Shown piece after piece: positions 1 through 8,184 of a DNA stretch of 64,000 bases. Positions within the stretch are counted from its first letter, which is position 1; each line of letters opens with the position of its first letter. The notes under the pieces were generated by a model. That model was given only the letters and a program-made list of their open reading frames with translations. It ran no database searches and was not told the DNA's origin. Source of the stretch: Desulfoluna limicola (GTDB lineage Bacteria > Desulfobacterota > Desulfobacteria > Desulfobacterales > Desulfolunaceae); assembly GCF_021654575.1 (NCBI RefSeq), contig NZ_AP024488.1, forward strand, positions 744,001-808,000. Reading direction: 5' to 3'. A program made the position numbers and the translations under genes.

Positions 1-138
1 AATCACAACATAGGCCCTTGTTGCGCAGATTGCATAACGCCACACGTCGTGCGAATGCGGACGTGAGTCGTTTTAATTTATGACAACCGATGCGCATTCG
101 CAATCCGCTTTCAAGGTGGCTCACCTTGCGGGGGGGGC
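1..138 (-). repeat. TIR12 hairpin element, copy 1 (minus orientation, cut by window edge)
   Basis: This copy lies at the 3' end of the EamA gene and may continue beyond the window. Bases 126-140 form the terminal hairpin AAGGTGGCTCACCTT, and a GCGAATGCG/CGCATTCGC inverted pair lies at about 50-100. The block at 29-60 (TTGCATAACGCC then CACGTCGTGCGAATGCGG) recurs inverted at 2408-2440, so it marks a subfamily. The expected 12-base end is degraded to a run of eight G at 130-137, which lies inside the last codons of the EamA gene. Confidence 0.75.
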
Positions 139-1032
139 AGTTCCGATGCGGTAGATGGCAAAGAGCATGACGGCGGCGCTGACCCATTGAACGGGCGAGA
201 GGACGTTTCCGTTGAAGACGTAGTCGAAGACGATGCTGGATATGGGGAAGAGGAGCTCGCAGATGGTGGCAATTCCGGCTGAAATGTGCCGCAGGCCGTA
301 GTAGTAGAGGAGAATGGCGCCGCTGCCCGTGGTAAGGCCGATGATGCAGAAGAAGAGCCAGTTGGTCTCGGTGGTGACGGCAATCTGGGAGAGGGCGCCG
401 GTGGAGAGGACAACCCCCAGCATGATCAGCGTGGTGAAGCCGTAGCGGAAAAAGAGGGCGGTCTGGAAGGGCAGTTCGCCCAGGATCTGTTTGCTGAAGA
501 CGGTGCCGCTGCCGAAGGAGAAGGCGGCCAGGAGTGCGAGGAGAGCCGCGGGCAGCATTTTACCGCTATGGGCAAGGGTCGGGGGGTGGAACTCAAAGGT
601 AAGGAAATACCCTCCGACGATGGCCACGACGCTCCAGAGAAGAAAGTGTTTGCTCAAGCGCTCTTTCAAGACAACCCGGGCCAGGAGAATGGCAAAGACG
701 GGCTGCAGTTTTTGCAGCAGGGCCACCACGGTGAGGTGCTTGAACTCCACGAGAAAGAGCGCTTTTACGATGGCCAGGGTGCCCAGGGCACCGCCGAAGA
801 GGGCCACGAGAAAGAGATAGGTGAGGTTGGCAGGCCGCATCCTTTTCAGCCAGGCGTATTCTTTGAACAGGATGGGCTGCATGACGGCAAAGGGCAGGGC
901 GTGGAGCATAAAGACCACATAGGCGACGTTCAGGTTGTAGAGGCGCGGGGTGAGTACCACCGCGTCAAATCCCCACATCATGGCCGCCATGGCGACAAAA
1001 TAGGCTCCGATTCTCTGACTCACTGCCGACAT
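121..1032 (-). CDS. EamA/DMT-family inner-membrane transporter
   Basis: A 303-residue polytopic membrane protein of the drug/metabolite transporter superfamily. About ten hydrophobic segments are visible, arranged as two EamA repeats. Repeat 1 ends near LLARVVLKERL (about residues 116-126), and repeat 2 carries AGIATICELLFPISSIVFDY and a final helix before the stop. Substrates of this family range from metabolites to amino acids, so none can be assigned. ATG is preceded by AGAGAGA. The C-terminal TAPPAR and the TGA come from the adjoining repeat element, and the PP codons lie in a run of eight C (coding strand), so a slip there would change the tail. It stands alone on the minus strand, 239 bases after the next gene. 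Confidence 0.9.
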   Translation of the reverse strand: MSAVSQRIGAYFVAMAAMMWGFDAVVLTPRLYNLNVAYVVFMLHALPFAVMQPILFKEYAWLKRMRPANLTYLFLVALFGGALGTLAIVKALFLVEFKHLTVVALLQKLQPVFAILLARVVLKERLSKHFLLWSVVAIVGGYFLTFEFHPPTLAHSGKMLPAALLALLAAFSFGSGTVFSKQILGELPFQTALFFRYGFTTLIMLGVVLSTGALSQIAVTTETNWLFFCIIGLTTGSGAILLYYYGLRHISAGIATICELLFPISSIVFDYVFNGNVLSPVQWVSAAVMLFAIYRIGTAPPAR

Positions 1033-1157
1033 CTTATCTCTCTTTCGTCTGTGTGGTACGAACGGGTTGTTTCACAGGTCATGGCGCTTATCGAGGAGCG
1101 CATGCCCTTCAATCCTTTGGCGAACTGAATCGCAGTGGTTGCCTGAAAAAGCCATGG

Positions 1158-1250
1158 GGACCCTTCACGGGCGGAGCCCGTCAGCCAATGGGATGAGCCT
1201 GAGGAACGACGGCTCAGAGCATTCGCAAACCTGGGGCACTGTGCCAAACA
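1158..1250 (-). repeat. TIR12 hairpin element, copy 2 (partial, minus orientation)
   Basis: Contains the module ACGGGC..GCCCGT (1158-1173) and the constant-loop hairpin GAGCC-TGAGGAACGAC-GGCTC near 1195-1216, then GCATTCGCAAACCTGGGGC. No 12-base terminal repeat is visible at either end. It lies just past the stop of the small minus-strand gene at 1272. Confidence 0.7.
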
Positions 1251-1271
1251 TGCTGGGGTCGGTCAAGGGTT

Positions 1272-1550
1272 TTACCGGGCTGAAGGGCTTGGGTTCCCTG
1301 CGCGTTGACGTTTTTTGGCCAGGGCTGCAAGGGCCATGGCGACCTGTTCCCTCCAGAGTCCGGCGGAGAGGTCCCATCGCTCCAGGGCTTCGGGGTCGGG
1401 GTCTCCCTGCATGGCGGATTTCAGGCGACGCAGGTCGCTGTGGTCGTACAGCCAGGAGGCATAGGAGCTGTCCCCAAGAAAGGTGGAAGGGGTGGCGTCG
1501 GGGTTTTCTTTCATCAGTTCAAGGAGATGGTCGTAGTCTCGGGCGTACAT
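1272..1550 (-). CDS. Uncharacterised small protein (92 aa)
   Basis: I do not recognise this family. The product is 92 residues, soluble and rich in acidic and aromatic residues in its first half (YARDYDHLLELMKENPD, then SSYASWLYDHSDLRRL), with a helical segment WREQVAMALAALAKKRQRAG near the end. ATG has GAGG seven bases upstream, and composition looks coding in contrast to the overlapping frames. No signal peptide, membrane segment or cysteine motif is seen. It sits between the EamA gene and the 176-residue protein, with repeat or repeat-like DNA on both sides, so it is probably a single-gene unit. Function unknown. Confidence 0.65.
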   Translation of the reverse strand: MYARDYDHLLELMKENPDATPSTFLGDSSYASWLYDHSDLRRLKSAMQGDPDPEALERWDLSAGLWREQVAMALAALAKKRQRAGNPSPSAR

Positions 1551-1756
1551 AATACCTCGGGTAAAAAGGCTAAAGGCGAATGGCTAAGGGCGAAAGGCTA
1601 TAGGGAAAAAACCTTGGTTCGTCGTTTTTGGTCTTGGTGTTTCGTTATGGCGTCGGTCCGCTCTGGCAGATAATAAACGGGCTCAAGCTTGATGGCACCG
1701 AATTCATTGAGCCACGAACGAAGAACCAGGCACCAAGAACGTTTTCCTTAAATTGT

Positions 1757-2287
1757 TTAATCTGTCTCGGCCACAATCTCCACCGAGCCGATGTACTCCT
1801 GCACGGCGGTGGCGGTGAGGTGGAAGAGGCGCGCGCCGTTAAGGGTGACAAAGGCGTCATCAGGGTTTCCGCAGAGGCGGGCGAACTCAGGGCCCACAGC
1901 CTGGACCGGCTCGCCGGAACCGGCGCTCTCCATGGCGGCAAGGTACGTGTTGAGGCGCTCTTTGAGAGTCTCGAAGTAGTCCACGTCCACCCCGGTGGTG
2001 AGGTTCAGGGTCTCGGAGATGTTCTTGGAAAATTCACGGATAATGAGCCAGAAGCTCTCCACCAGAACGTCCTTGCCGTCTTTACCGTCCATGTAGACGC
2101 TGATGGCCCAACCCGCGCTGATGATCTTGAGGAGCTGGAGCTCATACTCCACGGTCACCGGCTTGATGGCCTCGTCCTCGGGGAGGGTGGCCAGGAGCTG
2201 CTTGAGGTCCTCCCGGTCCACGGCAAAGGCTGCCAGGTTCTCGCACATGCTCTTAAGGGTCTCTTCCCGTTTTTCTGCTGTGGCCAT
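1757..2287 (-). CDS. Conserved-looking uncharacterised protein (176 aa)
   Basis: A 176-residue soluble, acidic protein that appears mostly helical, with no recognisable catalytic motif. The N-terminal half contains KSMCENLAAFAVDREDLKQL and an aromatic centre (SAGWAISVYMDG, SFWLIIREFSKN). The C-terminal half is amphipathic (DYFETLKERLNTYLAAMES). ATG follows AAGGAG at a good distance, which fixes the start. It is downstream of cmoB on the same strand but separated from it by a full-length TIR12 element, so cotranscription is possible but not shown. Function unknown. Confidence 0.8.
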   Translation of the reverse strand: MATAEKREETLKSMCENLAAFAVDREDLKQLLATLPEDEAIKPVTVEYELQLLKIISAGWAISVYMDGKDGKDVLVESFWLIIREFSKNISETLNLTTGVDVDYFETLKERLNTYLAAMESAGSGEPVQAVGPEFARLCGNPDDAFVTLNGARLFHLTATAVQEYIGSVEIVAETD

Positions 2288-2328
2288 GGGGGCTCCTTAA
2301 AATTAATTAAACAGTAACTGATCAGTAT

Positions 2329-2526
2329 GCCTCCGGCGGCGAGGTGGGGGCACCTCGAAACCCGGTGGCGAATGCGTCTCGGTTGTCGTTATTCGGTGTA
2401 CCTCGCGTCCGCATTCGCGCGACGTGCGGCGTTATGCAATATTTGTCCCAAGGGCATGAGCTGTGGGTGCTCTGACTGCCACAGTGGCAACCAGCTTTCG
2501 AGGTGGCTCACCTCGCCGCCGGAGGC
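2329..2526. repeat. TIR12 hairpin element, copy 3 (full length, both terminal repeats)
   Basis: 198 bp bounded by GCCTCCGGCGGC at 2329-2340 and GCCGCCGGAGGC at 2515-2526. Each end is followed internally by a hairpin: GAGGTG/CACCTC at 2341-2357 and GAGGTGGCTCACCTC near 2500-2514. The interior pairs GCGAATGCG with CGCATTCGC and carries the GCATAACGCC block (inverted, 2408-2440) shared with copy 1. It separates cmoB from the 176-residue gene. Confidence 0.9.
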
Positions 2527-2540
2527 ATGTATTTGTCTCT

Positions 2541-3512
2541 TTACCCCGCGTCGGCAAGCACCACGGCCCGTAAGGGGGCGGGGTAGCCTTCGATGGTTTT
2601 GGTGGGGTCATCGGGATCCAGGAACATCTCCAGGGATTCTGTGGTGACCCAGTCTGTTTTGCGCTGTTCGTCAAGGGTGGTGGGGGAGACGTCCACGCAG
2701 CGGATGTTGGTAAACCCGGCCCGGCCCAGCCAGTTGGCGAGGCAGGGGACCGTGGGGATGAAGAAGACGTTCCTCATCTTGGCGTAGCGATCCACAGGGA
2801 AGAGGGCGGTTTCCGACTCCCCGTCGATGATGAGGGTCTCCAGGACCAGCTCGCCGCCGGGGCGCATGCAGTCGTGGATCTCCTTCAGGGTATCGATGGG
2901 TGATTTGCGGTGGTAGATGACCCCCATGCAGAAGACCGTGTCAAAGTAGTCTTTAAACACGGGCATCTCTTCCATCTTGGCGGGGATGAAGTAGAGGCCG
3001 GGGATCTGAAGGTACCTCTGGAGGGCGAGGTACTGGAAGTAGAAGAGGATCTGGGGGTCGATGCCGAGGACCATCTCGGGTTGCGCTGCGGCCATGCGGA
3101 ACATGTAGTAGCCGGAGCTGGCGCCGATGTCCAGGACCTTGCGACCTTCAAGGGAGGCGATGTGGGGGGCGAGGCGATCCCACTTGATGTCGGAGTTCCA
3201 CTCGGTGTCGATGTCGATACCGAAGAGGCCGTAGGGGCCTTTGCGCCATGGCCTTAAGTCTTTCAGTCCCTTTAGAAGGGCCTCGATCTCGGCAGGGTCG
3301 TGGTCGGGCTGAGGAAGAACGCTGACCCGTCTGCCTTCGATGTCGATGTCGGCCCCGTGCAGGTCGGGAAGGCCGTTTACAAGCTCTCGAAATTTCTTTT
3401 CGTTTCCGAAGTCTCGGCCCACCAGGGCCAGCTTCTCTTCAATGAGGTCGGTAAGCTCTTCCCGCACAGGGGTTAGGCCCAGTCGCTTCAGGTCATGCAA
3501 CAGCGCGTCCAT
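2541..3512 (-). CDS. cmoB: tRNA U34 carboxymethyltransferase CmoB
   Basis: Transfers the carboxymethyl group of carboxy-SAM to 5-hydroxyuridine at position 34 of tRNA, giving cmo5U, which widens wobble decoding. The 323 residues match the usual family length. An N-terminal helical domain ends in the hallmark RPWRKGPYGLFG (about 87-98). The Rossmann fold begins with KVLDIGASSGYYMFRM (125-140), followed by GIDPQILFYFQYLALQRY and VFCMGVIYHRKSP near 195-207. It starts seven bases after the cmoA stop, so the two are cotranscribed as cmoA-cmoB. A TIR12 element begins 14 bases past the stop. Confidence 0.97.
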   Translation of the reverse strand: MDALLHDLKRLGLTPVREELTDLIEEKLALVGRDFGNEKKFRELVNGLPDLHGADIDIEGRRVSVLPQPDHDPAEIEALLKGLKDLRPWRKGPYGLFGIDIDTEWNSDIKWDRLAPHIASLEGRKVLDIGASSGYYMFRMAAAQPEMVLGIDPQILFYFQYLALQRYLQIPGLYFIPAKMEEMPVFKDYFDTVFCMGVIYHRKSPIDTLKEIHDCMRPGGELVLETLIIDGESETALFPVDRYAKMRNVFFIPTVPCLANWLGRAGFTNIRCVDVSPTTLDEQRKTDWVTTESLEMFLDPDDPTKTIEGYPAPLRAVVLADAG

Positions 3513-3519
3513 CGGTCGT

Positions 3520-4254
3520 TTAATCCTCGTCTTTCATGCAGATGAAGCTGGTGAAGTTGAACCACTTCTGCCAGATGTCCACCTTGGTAAAGCCGGCGGC
3601 GTTGAAGCGCGCCGTATGGGTCTCGACGGTCTCGGGAACGAGCACGTTTTCAAGGGCGTCCCGCTTTTGGCTGATCTCCAGGTTGGAGTATCCGTTTTCC
3701 CCTTTGAAGCGGTAGTAGAACTCCTGCTGAAGATCCGAGAGGAGCTCTTCTTCATGGACCACCTTTTCGGTGATGAGAAGAATGCCGCCGGGGACCAGGG
3801 CCTCGTGGATGCGGGCGATGAGGGCATTTCGCTCGGCCATGGGGAGAAACTGCAGGGTGAGGTTCAGGACCACCACCGACGCGGGTTCCATGGCAAGGTC
3901 CTGGATGTTGGCCTGTATCAGCTCGATCTGTTCGCCGGCCGGGTGGTTGTCGAGAAGCCCCTGGTAGATCTCCAGCATGGGAGATGAGTTGTCCACGGCC
4001 ACCATGCGAAGGGGGCGTTTGCCCATCTCGGTTAACAGGCGCATGCCAAAATTGCCGTTGGAGCAGCCGAGGTCGATGACCGCCGTGCCCTCCTTATAAA
4101 AACGGGCGGCAAGCTGGGCCTGGCGCTTGACCGTCTCCCGGTAGAGGGGGACGGAACGGTGAATCATATCGTTAAAAACCCCAGCCACATTTTCGTTGAA
4201 TTCAAAGGGCGGCACGGAGGGCAGTTTTTTTGAGTAAATTGTATCCTGGCTCAT
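3520..4254 (-). CDS. cmoA: Carboxy-S-adenosyl-L-methionine synthase CmoA
   Basis: Converts S-adenosylmethionine and prephenate to carboxy-SAM, the donor used by CmoB. It is 244 residues, the normal size. The SAM-binding motif I is AVIDLGCSNGNFGMRLL (58-74), followed by VAVDNSSPMLEIY and the strand VVVLNLTLQFLP. The first part (DTIYSKK..FEFNENVAGVFNDMIHRSVPLYRE) is typical of CmoA. ATG at 4254 agrees with family starts although the Shine-Dalgarno is weak. First gene of a two-gene operon with cmoB. Confidence 0.97.
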   Translation of the reverse strand: MSQDTIYSKKLPSVPPFEFNENVAGVFNDMIHRSVPLYRETVKRQAQLAARFYKEGTAVIDLGCSNGNFGMRLLTEMGKRPLRMVAVDNSSPMLEIYQGLLDNHPAGEQIELIQANIQDLAMEPASVVVLNLTLQFLPMAERNALIARIHEALVPGGILLITEKVVHEEELLSDLQQEFYYRFKGENGYSNLEISQKRDALENVLVPETVETHTARFNAAGFTKVDIWQKWFNFTSFICMKDED

Positions 4255-4385
4255 GGGCTCGATTGGTCCTTTTGTAAAACCTGATCCTGCGGCGAGGGTA
4301 AAAGCATCATTAATGGTTGAAAAATAAGGGAAACCGATTCATTATAAAAAGCCGCAACAGCCATTTATGACCAATCGAAAGGCCG

Positions 4386-4655
4386 GTGTCAAGGGGATTT
4401 CGGGTTCGCAAATGCTCCGGGCCTTTGGCCCTCCACATCTGCTTACGGGCCGCGCCCGTGACTTTTGGAACGTCCAGCGGCAAGGGTGGCGAAGCCACGA
4501 TAGCTAAAAGCACCTTGAAAGCAGGTTGCGGATGGGCTTTGCCCCCTCGTCCCTCGGGTCAAATCACATTCGCCTTCCGTTGGATGTGAATCCGGAATGA
4601 TGTATTAAGACCGTTTGTCAAACCTTTCAAAGGTTTGTCCTCCGGCAGGGCTGTT
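4386..4655. repeat. TIR12-family modules, copy 4 (rearranged)
   Basis: The intergenic DNA between the divergent cmoA and thioesterase genes contains the family's modules without intact ends: TTCGCAAATGCTC (4405), ACGGGCCGCGCCCGT (4445), CACCTTGAAAGCAGGTTGCGGATG (two pieces, 4512-4535), the loop module CCCTCGTCCCTCGGG (about 4543-4557), and the module with CAAACCTTTCAAAGGTTTG then TCCGGCAGGGC (4619-4650). It looks like a decayed or recombined element. Nothing else is recognised in 4255-4706. Confidence 0.65.
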
Positions 4656-4706
4656 TGTTTTTCTCTGTGGATTGTCAATCATACTGAATCGAAACCGGGA
4701 GAGAGT

Positions 4707-5129
4707 ATGCGTATCTGGCATCAAGCTGTGACACTTTCGGAGGTAAAACCCGTTGTGGAGGTGGAGATGCTTCACCACCTGGGGATTGAAATCGTGGCCA
4801 TCGGAGATGACTGGCTCAAAGGCCGGATGCCGGTGGATGAGCGCACCAAGCAGCCGGCGGGCCTCCTGCACGGCGGGGCCACCTGCGTACTCGGGGAATC
4901 CCTGGCAAGCATCGCCTCCGCCCTCTGCGTGGATCTTGCCACCCACACAGCAGTGGGAACTGAAATCAGCGCCAGCCATATCCGAAGCGCCAAAGGTGGC
5001 TTCGTCTACGGCACCTGCCGCCCCTTTCACATAGGCAGGCGCAATCACGTCTGGGACGTGCGGATTTGCGACGACATGGATCGATTGATCTCTGTGGTGC
5101 GCATGACGGCGGCTATTCTTGCGTATTAA
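4707..5129 (+). CDS. PaaI/YbgC-like hotdog-fold acyl-CoA thioesterase
   Basis: A 140-residue single hotdog domain of the PaaI/MenI type, which hydrolyses acyl-CoA thioesters, commonly aromatic or hydroxynaphthoyl ones. Visible motifs are RMPVDERTKQPAGLLHGGAT (40-59) with the HGG loop on the central helix, the likely catalytic acid E64 in VLGESLAS, then GTEISASHIRSAKGG and the closing strand WDVRICDDMDRLISVVRMT. ATG at 4707 is chosen because GGGAGAG lies just before it. A start farther upstream at 4635 would add residues unlike the family. Resemblance to DHNA-CoA hydrolases suggests menaquinone synthesis, but no men genes are nearby. Confidence 0.88.
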   Translation: MRIWHQAVTLSEVKPVVEVEMLHHLGIEIVAIGDDWLKGRMPVDERTKQPAGLLHGGATCVLGESLASIASALCVDLATHTAVGTEISASHIRSAKGGFVYGTCRPFHIGRRNHVWDVRICDDMDRLISVVRMTAAILAY

Positions 5130-5148
5130 TAAAGGGCGGAAAAAGCAT

Positions 5149-5310
5149 GCCTCCGGCGGCCAGGGGCTGAGCCCCTGGACCCCGGGTTCGCCAATGCTCT
5201 CAGCCCTCGTTCCTCGGGCTGATCACATTCGCTGACGGGCTGCGCCCGTGACAACGGCTGAGGTGGCCTTACCTCCTTCGTGCAGCCCGAAGGGGGCTTC
5301 GTGGTATATT
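5149..5310 (+). repeat. TIR12 hairpin element, copy 5 (left end intact)
   Basis: Begins GCCTCCGGCGGC at 5149, 19 bases after the thioesterase stop. Modules in order are CAGGGGCTGAGCCCCTG (5161-5178), CAATGCT with CAGCCC-TCGTTCCTC-GGGCTG (about 5194-5222) nested in GCCAATG/CATTCGC, ACGGGCTGCGCCCGT (5235-5249), and a final CCTTCGTGCAGCCCGAAGG module (5275-5300). No right 12-mer is seen. This is the clearest example of the full module order. Confidence 0.9.
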
Positions 5311-5385
5311 CCACATACATTGCACGATAAACGTCGCTTGAAATCCATTAGAAATATATTGACACACTTGGGCTTTCAGGTAACC

Positions 5386-5505
5386 AGCCTTTAGCCTTTA
5401 GCCTTTAGCCTTTAGCCTTTAGCCTTTAGCCTTTAGCCTTTAGCCTTTAGCCTTTAGCCTTTAGCCTTTAGCCTTTAGCCTTTAGCCTTTAGCCTTTAGC
5501 CTTTA
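5386..5505 (+). repeat. 17-copy heptanucleotide tandem repeat (AGCCTTT)n
   Basis: About 120 bp of uninterrupted 7-base repeat, unit AGCCTTT, roughly 17 perfect copies, ending 11 bases before the acylphosphatase start codon and just before its GGAGG. Perfect short tandem repeats of this length are prone to slipped-strand change. Because the unit is not a multiple of three and lies outside the coding region, copy-number change would move promoter or 5' leader spacing rather than the reading frame. Degenerate reverse-complement relatives (GGCTAAAGGCGAATGGCTAA) are seen near 1569-1600. Confidence 0.97.
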
Positions 5506-5516
5506 TCGGAGGACCC

Positions 5517-5798
5517 ATGGTTCGAATGAAGCGTGTAAGATTACGGATCAGCGGTGTGGTGCAGGGCGTGGCGTTTCGCTATTACACGGTGGCGGAAGCC
5601 AAGCGCCTCGGGGTGACCGGTTGGGTGCGGAACGTACCTGACGGCACCGTGGAAGCCCTGGCCGAAGGGGAACTCTCTGCTGTGGATGAGTTTACACAGT
5701 GGTGCCACTCAGGCCCCCGCATGGCGCGGGTTGATGGGGTGAAGGTGACGGTGGAAGAGTACGGCAATGGGTTTGAGGGGTTTGATGTGGTGGGTTAG
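5517..5798 (+). CDS. acyP: Acylphosphatase
   Basis: Hydrolyses acyl phosphates such as acetyl or carbamoyl phosphate in the cytoplasm. The 93-residue protein is a complete single-domain enzyme. Signature 1 is GVVQGVAFRYYT (13-24) with catalytic Arg21, and signature 2 is GWVRNVPDGTVEALAEG with catalytic Asn39. ATG at 5517 follows GGAGG by five bases, and an internal ATG at 5526 is a poorer choice. The long heptamer repeat directly upstream is part of its leader or promoter region and could tune its expression. Confidence 0.96.
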   Translation: MVRMKRVRLRISGVVQGVAFRYYTVAEAKRLGVTGWVRNVPDGTVEALAEGELSAVDEFTQWCHSGPRMARVDGVKVTVEEYGNGFEGFDVVG

Positions 5799-6079
5799 TG
5801 AATCGTGATTCGTGAATGGTAAATAGTGGGTGGTGAGTGAGCTTGGCAACGTAGTCTCATCCCGCTTTCAAGGAGGTTTTTTGCGCCTCTTGCCTGCCTG
5901 AGTTGTTCCTGTGAAAATCAATCGTTACGAATGTTGTCTCTCTGTGTGGGTTCCCACGCATGGCTCCCCGGTCTATAGGCCGTACAATGGGTGACGTGTT
6001 TTATTACGATAAAGCACCACAGCTTGCTTCCACTTTTCCTCCAGCCGGGGAAGACGGCATATAAAATTGTCGTTGGAAA

Positions 6080-6168
6080 TTCCACGGGTGCAGCCCGTCA
6101 GGGAATGTGATGTACCCGAGGAACGAGGGTTCGGAGCATTCGCGAACCTGGGGCTCAGCCCCTGGTGT
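6080..6168 (-). repeat. TIR12-family modules, copy 6 (partial, minus orientation)
   Basis: Holds CACGGGTGCAGCCCGT (6085-6100), the loop module ACCC-GAGGAACGA-GGGT (about 6114-6131), GCATTCGCGAACC and the end hairpin GGGGCTCAGCCCC (6150-6163). No 12-mer ends remain. In the rest of 5799-6301 I see no gene; 5800-5840 has short GTGAATSGT-like direct repeats. Confidence 0.7.
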
Positions 6169-6301
6169 TTTGGGATATCTGTTGAGTCTGCTGCCGGGGC
6201 TGGTATAGTTGCGTCCGAAATAGACCGTGCCTTTGCCTTGGTAGGCTGAGCCCTGCTCCGCTGCCGCGGCCATCAACCCCTTTACTTGAGAAACGAGCCC
6301 C

Positions 6302-7543
6302 ATGTCATTTTCTTCCCTTGGACTCTTTGCCCCCTTGTGTCGTGCCATCGATGATGAGGGGTATTCCGCTCCTTTTCCCATTCAGGCCGAGGCGATCCCT
6401 GCTGTTCTTGCCGGCAGGGATGTCATGGCCGCAGCGCAAACCGGAACTGGCAAGACCGCCAGCTATACGTTGCCGATGTTGCAGTGCCTTTCCACCGGTC
6501 CCATGGTGAGGGCGAACCACATCCGCGGCCTGGTGCTGACGCCGACCCGTGAGTTGGCCGTGCAGGTGTCCGTGGATGTTGCCAAGTATGGCAGGCACCT
6601 TTCGCTTACCTCAGGTGTTGTCTACGGTGGGGTGAAGATCAATCCGCAGATGATGAAATTGCGCAGGGGGGCCGATGTGCTGGTGGCGACACCGGGGCGG
6701 TTGCTCGACCTGTTTAATAAAAATGCGGTGAAGTTCTCTCAGGTGGAGTTTTTGGTTCTTGATGAAGCGGACCGGATGCTCGACATGGGGTTTATCAAGG
6801 ACATTCAAAAGATCATGGCGCTGCTCCCGAAAAGACGGCAAAACCTGCTTTTTTCGGCCACCTTCTCGGAAGAAATTCGCGCTCTCGCCGTGACTTTTCT
6901 GGAAAATCCGGTGCAGATAGAGACGAACCCTCAAAATTCCGCTGCGGACAGCGTGAGGCAGTGGGCCTATGAGGTGGACAAGGGCAAGAAGGGGGAACTT
7001 CTCAGCCATTTGGTTCGGTCCAACGAATGGGAACAGGTGCTTGTCTTTACCCGCACCAAAAAGGGCGCCGATCGCCTGGTCCGGAGTTTGGGTGACGACG
7101 GGGTCTCTGCTGCGGCTATCCACGGAGACAAAAGCCAGGGGCAGCGGAACCGGGCTCTGGCGGATTTTAAAGCGAGCAAGGTCCGGGTTCTGGTTGCCAC
7201 GGATGTTGCCGCACGCGGCCTTGATATCAGTGAGCTGCCCCACGTGATCAACTTTGACCTGCCCAAGGTGGCTGAGAATTACATTCACCGCATCGGTCGC
7301 ACCGGCCGTGCCGGCTTGCAAGGGGAGGGGATCTCCCTGGTCAGCGCCGATGAGGTTCAACTGTTGGCTGCCATCGAGGGGTTGATCCGCCTGACTCTGC
7401 CACGTGAGGTTGACCCCAATTTTGTTCCGGCCTTTAAGGTTCCCCTGACCCGCCAGGTGAAGCCGAAAAAGCCTAAGAAACCCAAGAAACCCAAGGGGGA
7501 ACGGGGGCAAAAACCAAAAAACAAGCCTCCGGCGGCAAGGTGA
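6302..7543 (+). CDS. DEAD-box ATP-dependent RNA helicase, RhlE type
   Basis: An RNA helicase of the RhlE group, used in RNA decay or ribosome assembly and often cold-induced. Motifs in order are Q motif ([12 protein letters not shown], 24-35), AQTGTGKT (45-52), PTRELAVQ (81-88), TPGRLLD (130-136), DEAD (154-157), SAT (185-187), the ARGLDI region (304-309) and HRIGRTGR (329-336). The 30-residue tail is very basic ([15 protein letters not shown]), probably for RNA binding. The last residues KPPAAR and the TGA are encoded by the left end of a TIR12 element, so the native terminus may have been replaced. A paralogue lies at 29220. Confidence 0.95.
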   Translation: MSFSSLGLFAPLCRAIDDEGYSAPFPIQAEAIPAVLAGRDVMAAAQTGTGKTASYTLPMLQCLSTGPMVRANHIRGLVLTPTRELAVQVSVDVAKYGRHLSLTSGVVYGGVKINPQMMKLRRGADVLVATPGRLLDLFNKNAVKFSQVEFLVLDEADRMLDMGFIKDIQKIMALLPKRRQNLLFSATFSEEIRALAVTFLENPVQIETNPQNSAADSVRQWAYEVDKGKKGELLSHLVRSNEWEQVLVFTRTKKGADRLVRSLGDDGVSAAAIHGDKSQGQRNRALADFKASKVRVLVATDVAARGLDISELPHVINFDLPKVAENYIHRIGRTGRAGLQGEGISLVSADEVQLLAAIEGLIRLTLPREVDPNFVPAFKVPLTRQVKPKKPKKPKKPKGERGQKPKNKPPAAR

Positions 7544-7670
7544 GCCACCTTGAAAGCTGGTTGTGAATGCTCTCGGCGTTCGCATTTTTACTTAATGGAT
7601 GCGTCCGTGATAAACGGATTGATCACTTTTCTTTCTTCGCGCAGCCCGAAGGATGCTTCGTGATCTTCGT
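7525..7670 (+). repeat. TIR12 hairpin element, copy 7 (overlaps helicase 3' end)
   Basis: GCCTCCGGCGGC at 7525-7536 is read in frame as the final codons of the helicase. Then comes AAGGTGAGCCACCTT (7537-7551), TTGAAAGCTGGTTGTGAATGCTC, and a GCAGCCCGAAGGATGCTTCGTG module at about 7643-7664. The middle hairpin is degraded. The rest of the spacer up to 7958 shows no gene. Confidence 0.85.
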
Positions 7671-7958
7671 GGTGTGACCCTGACGTCAGTTCTTAAAGAG
7701 CCTTTTAATCTGTATTGTCTTCCCCGGCTGCTCGATAATCCGTTCCTGTTGGGCAGATGACATGGGCAGGGCCTCGATGCCCTTGGAATCTTGAGTGACC
7801 GGGGATCCATCTGTGCATCCCGACTCCGGCTGAGATTTCCTTTGAGGGGTGATGCACGCATCAAATTAGCTTTTTGACTTTTATCATAAATTATAGGGTG
7901 AAAGAGGGCCGGCATGGCTGGTCGTTCTTCTCACTTTTTAGGATTTGAATCGCGACCA

Positions 7959-7999
7959 TACAAAAACCGGGCTCTCCCTTAGGGGAGGCCCGGTTTTTG
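7959..7999 (-). terminator. Bidirectional Rho-independent terminator
   Basis: AAAAACCGGGCT..AGGCCCGGTTTTT forms a strong GC stem flanked by A and T runs on both sides. On the minus strand it lies downstream of hsp20 (past an intervening TIR12 copy) and is its likely terminator. It could also stop plus-strand transcription leaving the helicase. Confidence 0.85.
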
Positions 8000-8082
8000 G
8001 TTTCTGCGATTGATGTCCTTTGGATGGCGTCGAGCGTGGGGGGGACGCCGTTAATTACTTATTCAATGTTGGGTTTTCATCA

Positions 8083-8168
8083 GGGCGAATGTGATTTGAC
8101 CCGAGAAAGGAGGGGCAAAGCACATTCGCAACCTGGGCTCAGGGAGTCATGTCCTGGCCGCCGTAGGC
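8083..8168 (-). repeat. TIR12 hairpin element, copy 8 (partial, minus orientation)
   Basis: Right end GCCGCCGTAGGC (8157-8168, one mismatch from the consensus end) lies 16 bases past the hsp20 stop. Internal modules are GCGAATGTGATTTGACCCGAG, a loop variant, GCACATTCGC and CCTGGGCTCAGG. The orientation relative to hsp20 is the same as at other genes (the 12-mer end next to the stop). Confidence 0.75.
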
Positions 8169-8184
8169 AGTTTTTCCGCCTGTC

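Noticed and set aside
2329-2526. TIR12 copies as ordinary Rho-independent terminators
   Set aside because: Most lack a T run, have defined inverted ends and several conserved modules, and occur beside proper terminators (for example at 18873-18913). Only copy 15 looks able to terminate.
5386-5505. Possible CRISPR array
   Set aside because: The repeat is a pure 7-base tandem unit with no spacers and no cas genes nearby.
6611-7585. 324-residue minus-strand open frame
   Set aside because: Antisense to the RhlE helicase; no motifs. The same applies to 29190-30212 opposite the second helicase.
7925-7965. tRNA-like word (GATTTGAATC) near the terminator
   Set aside because: No cloverleaf, acceptor stem or anticodon arm can be drawn around it.
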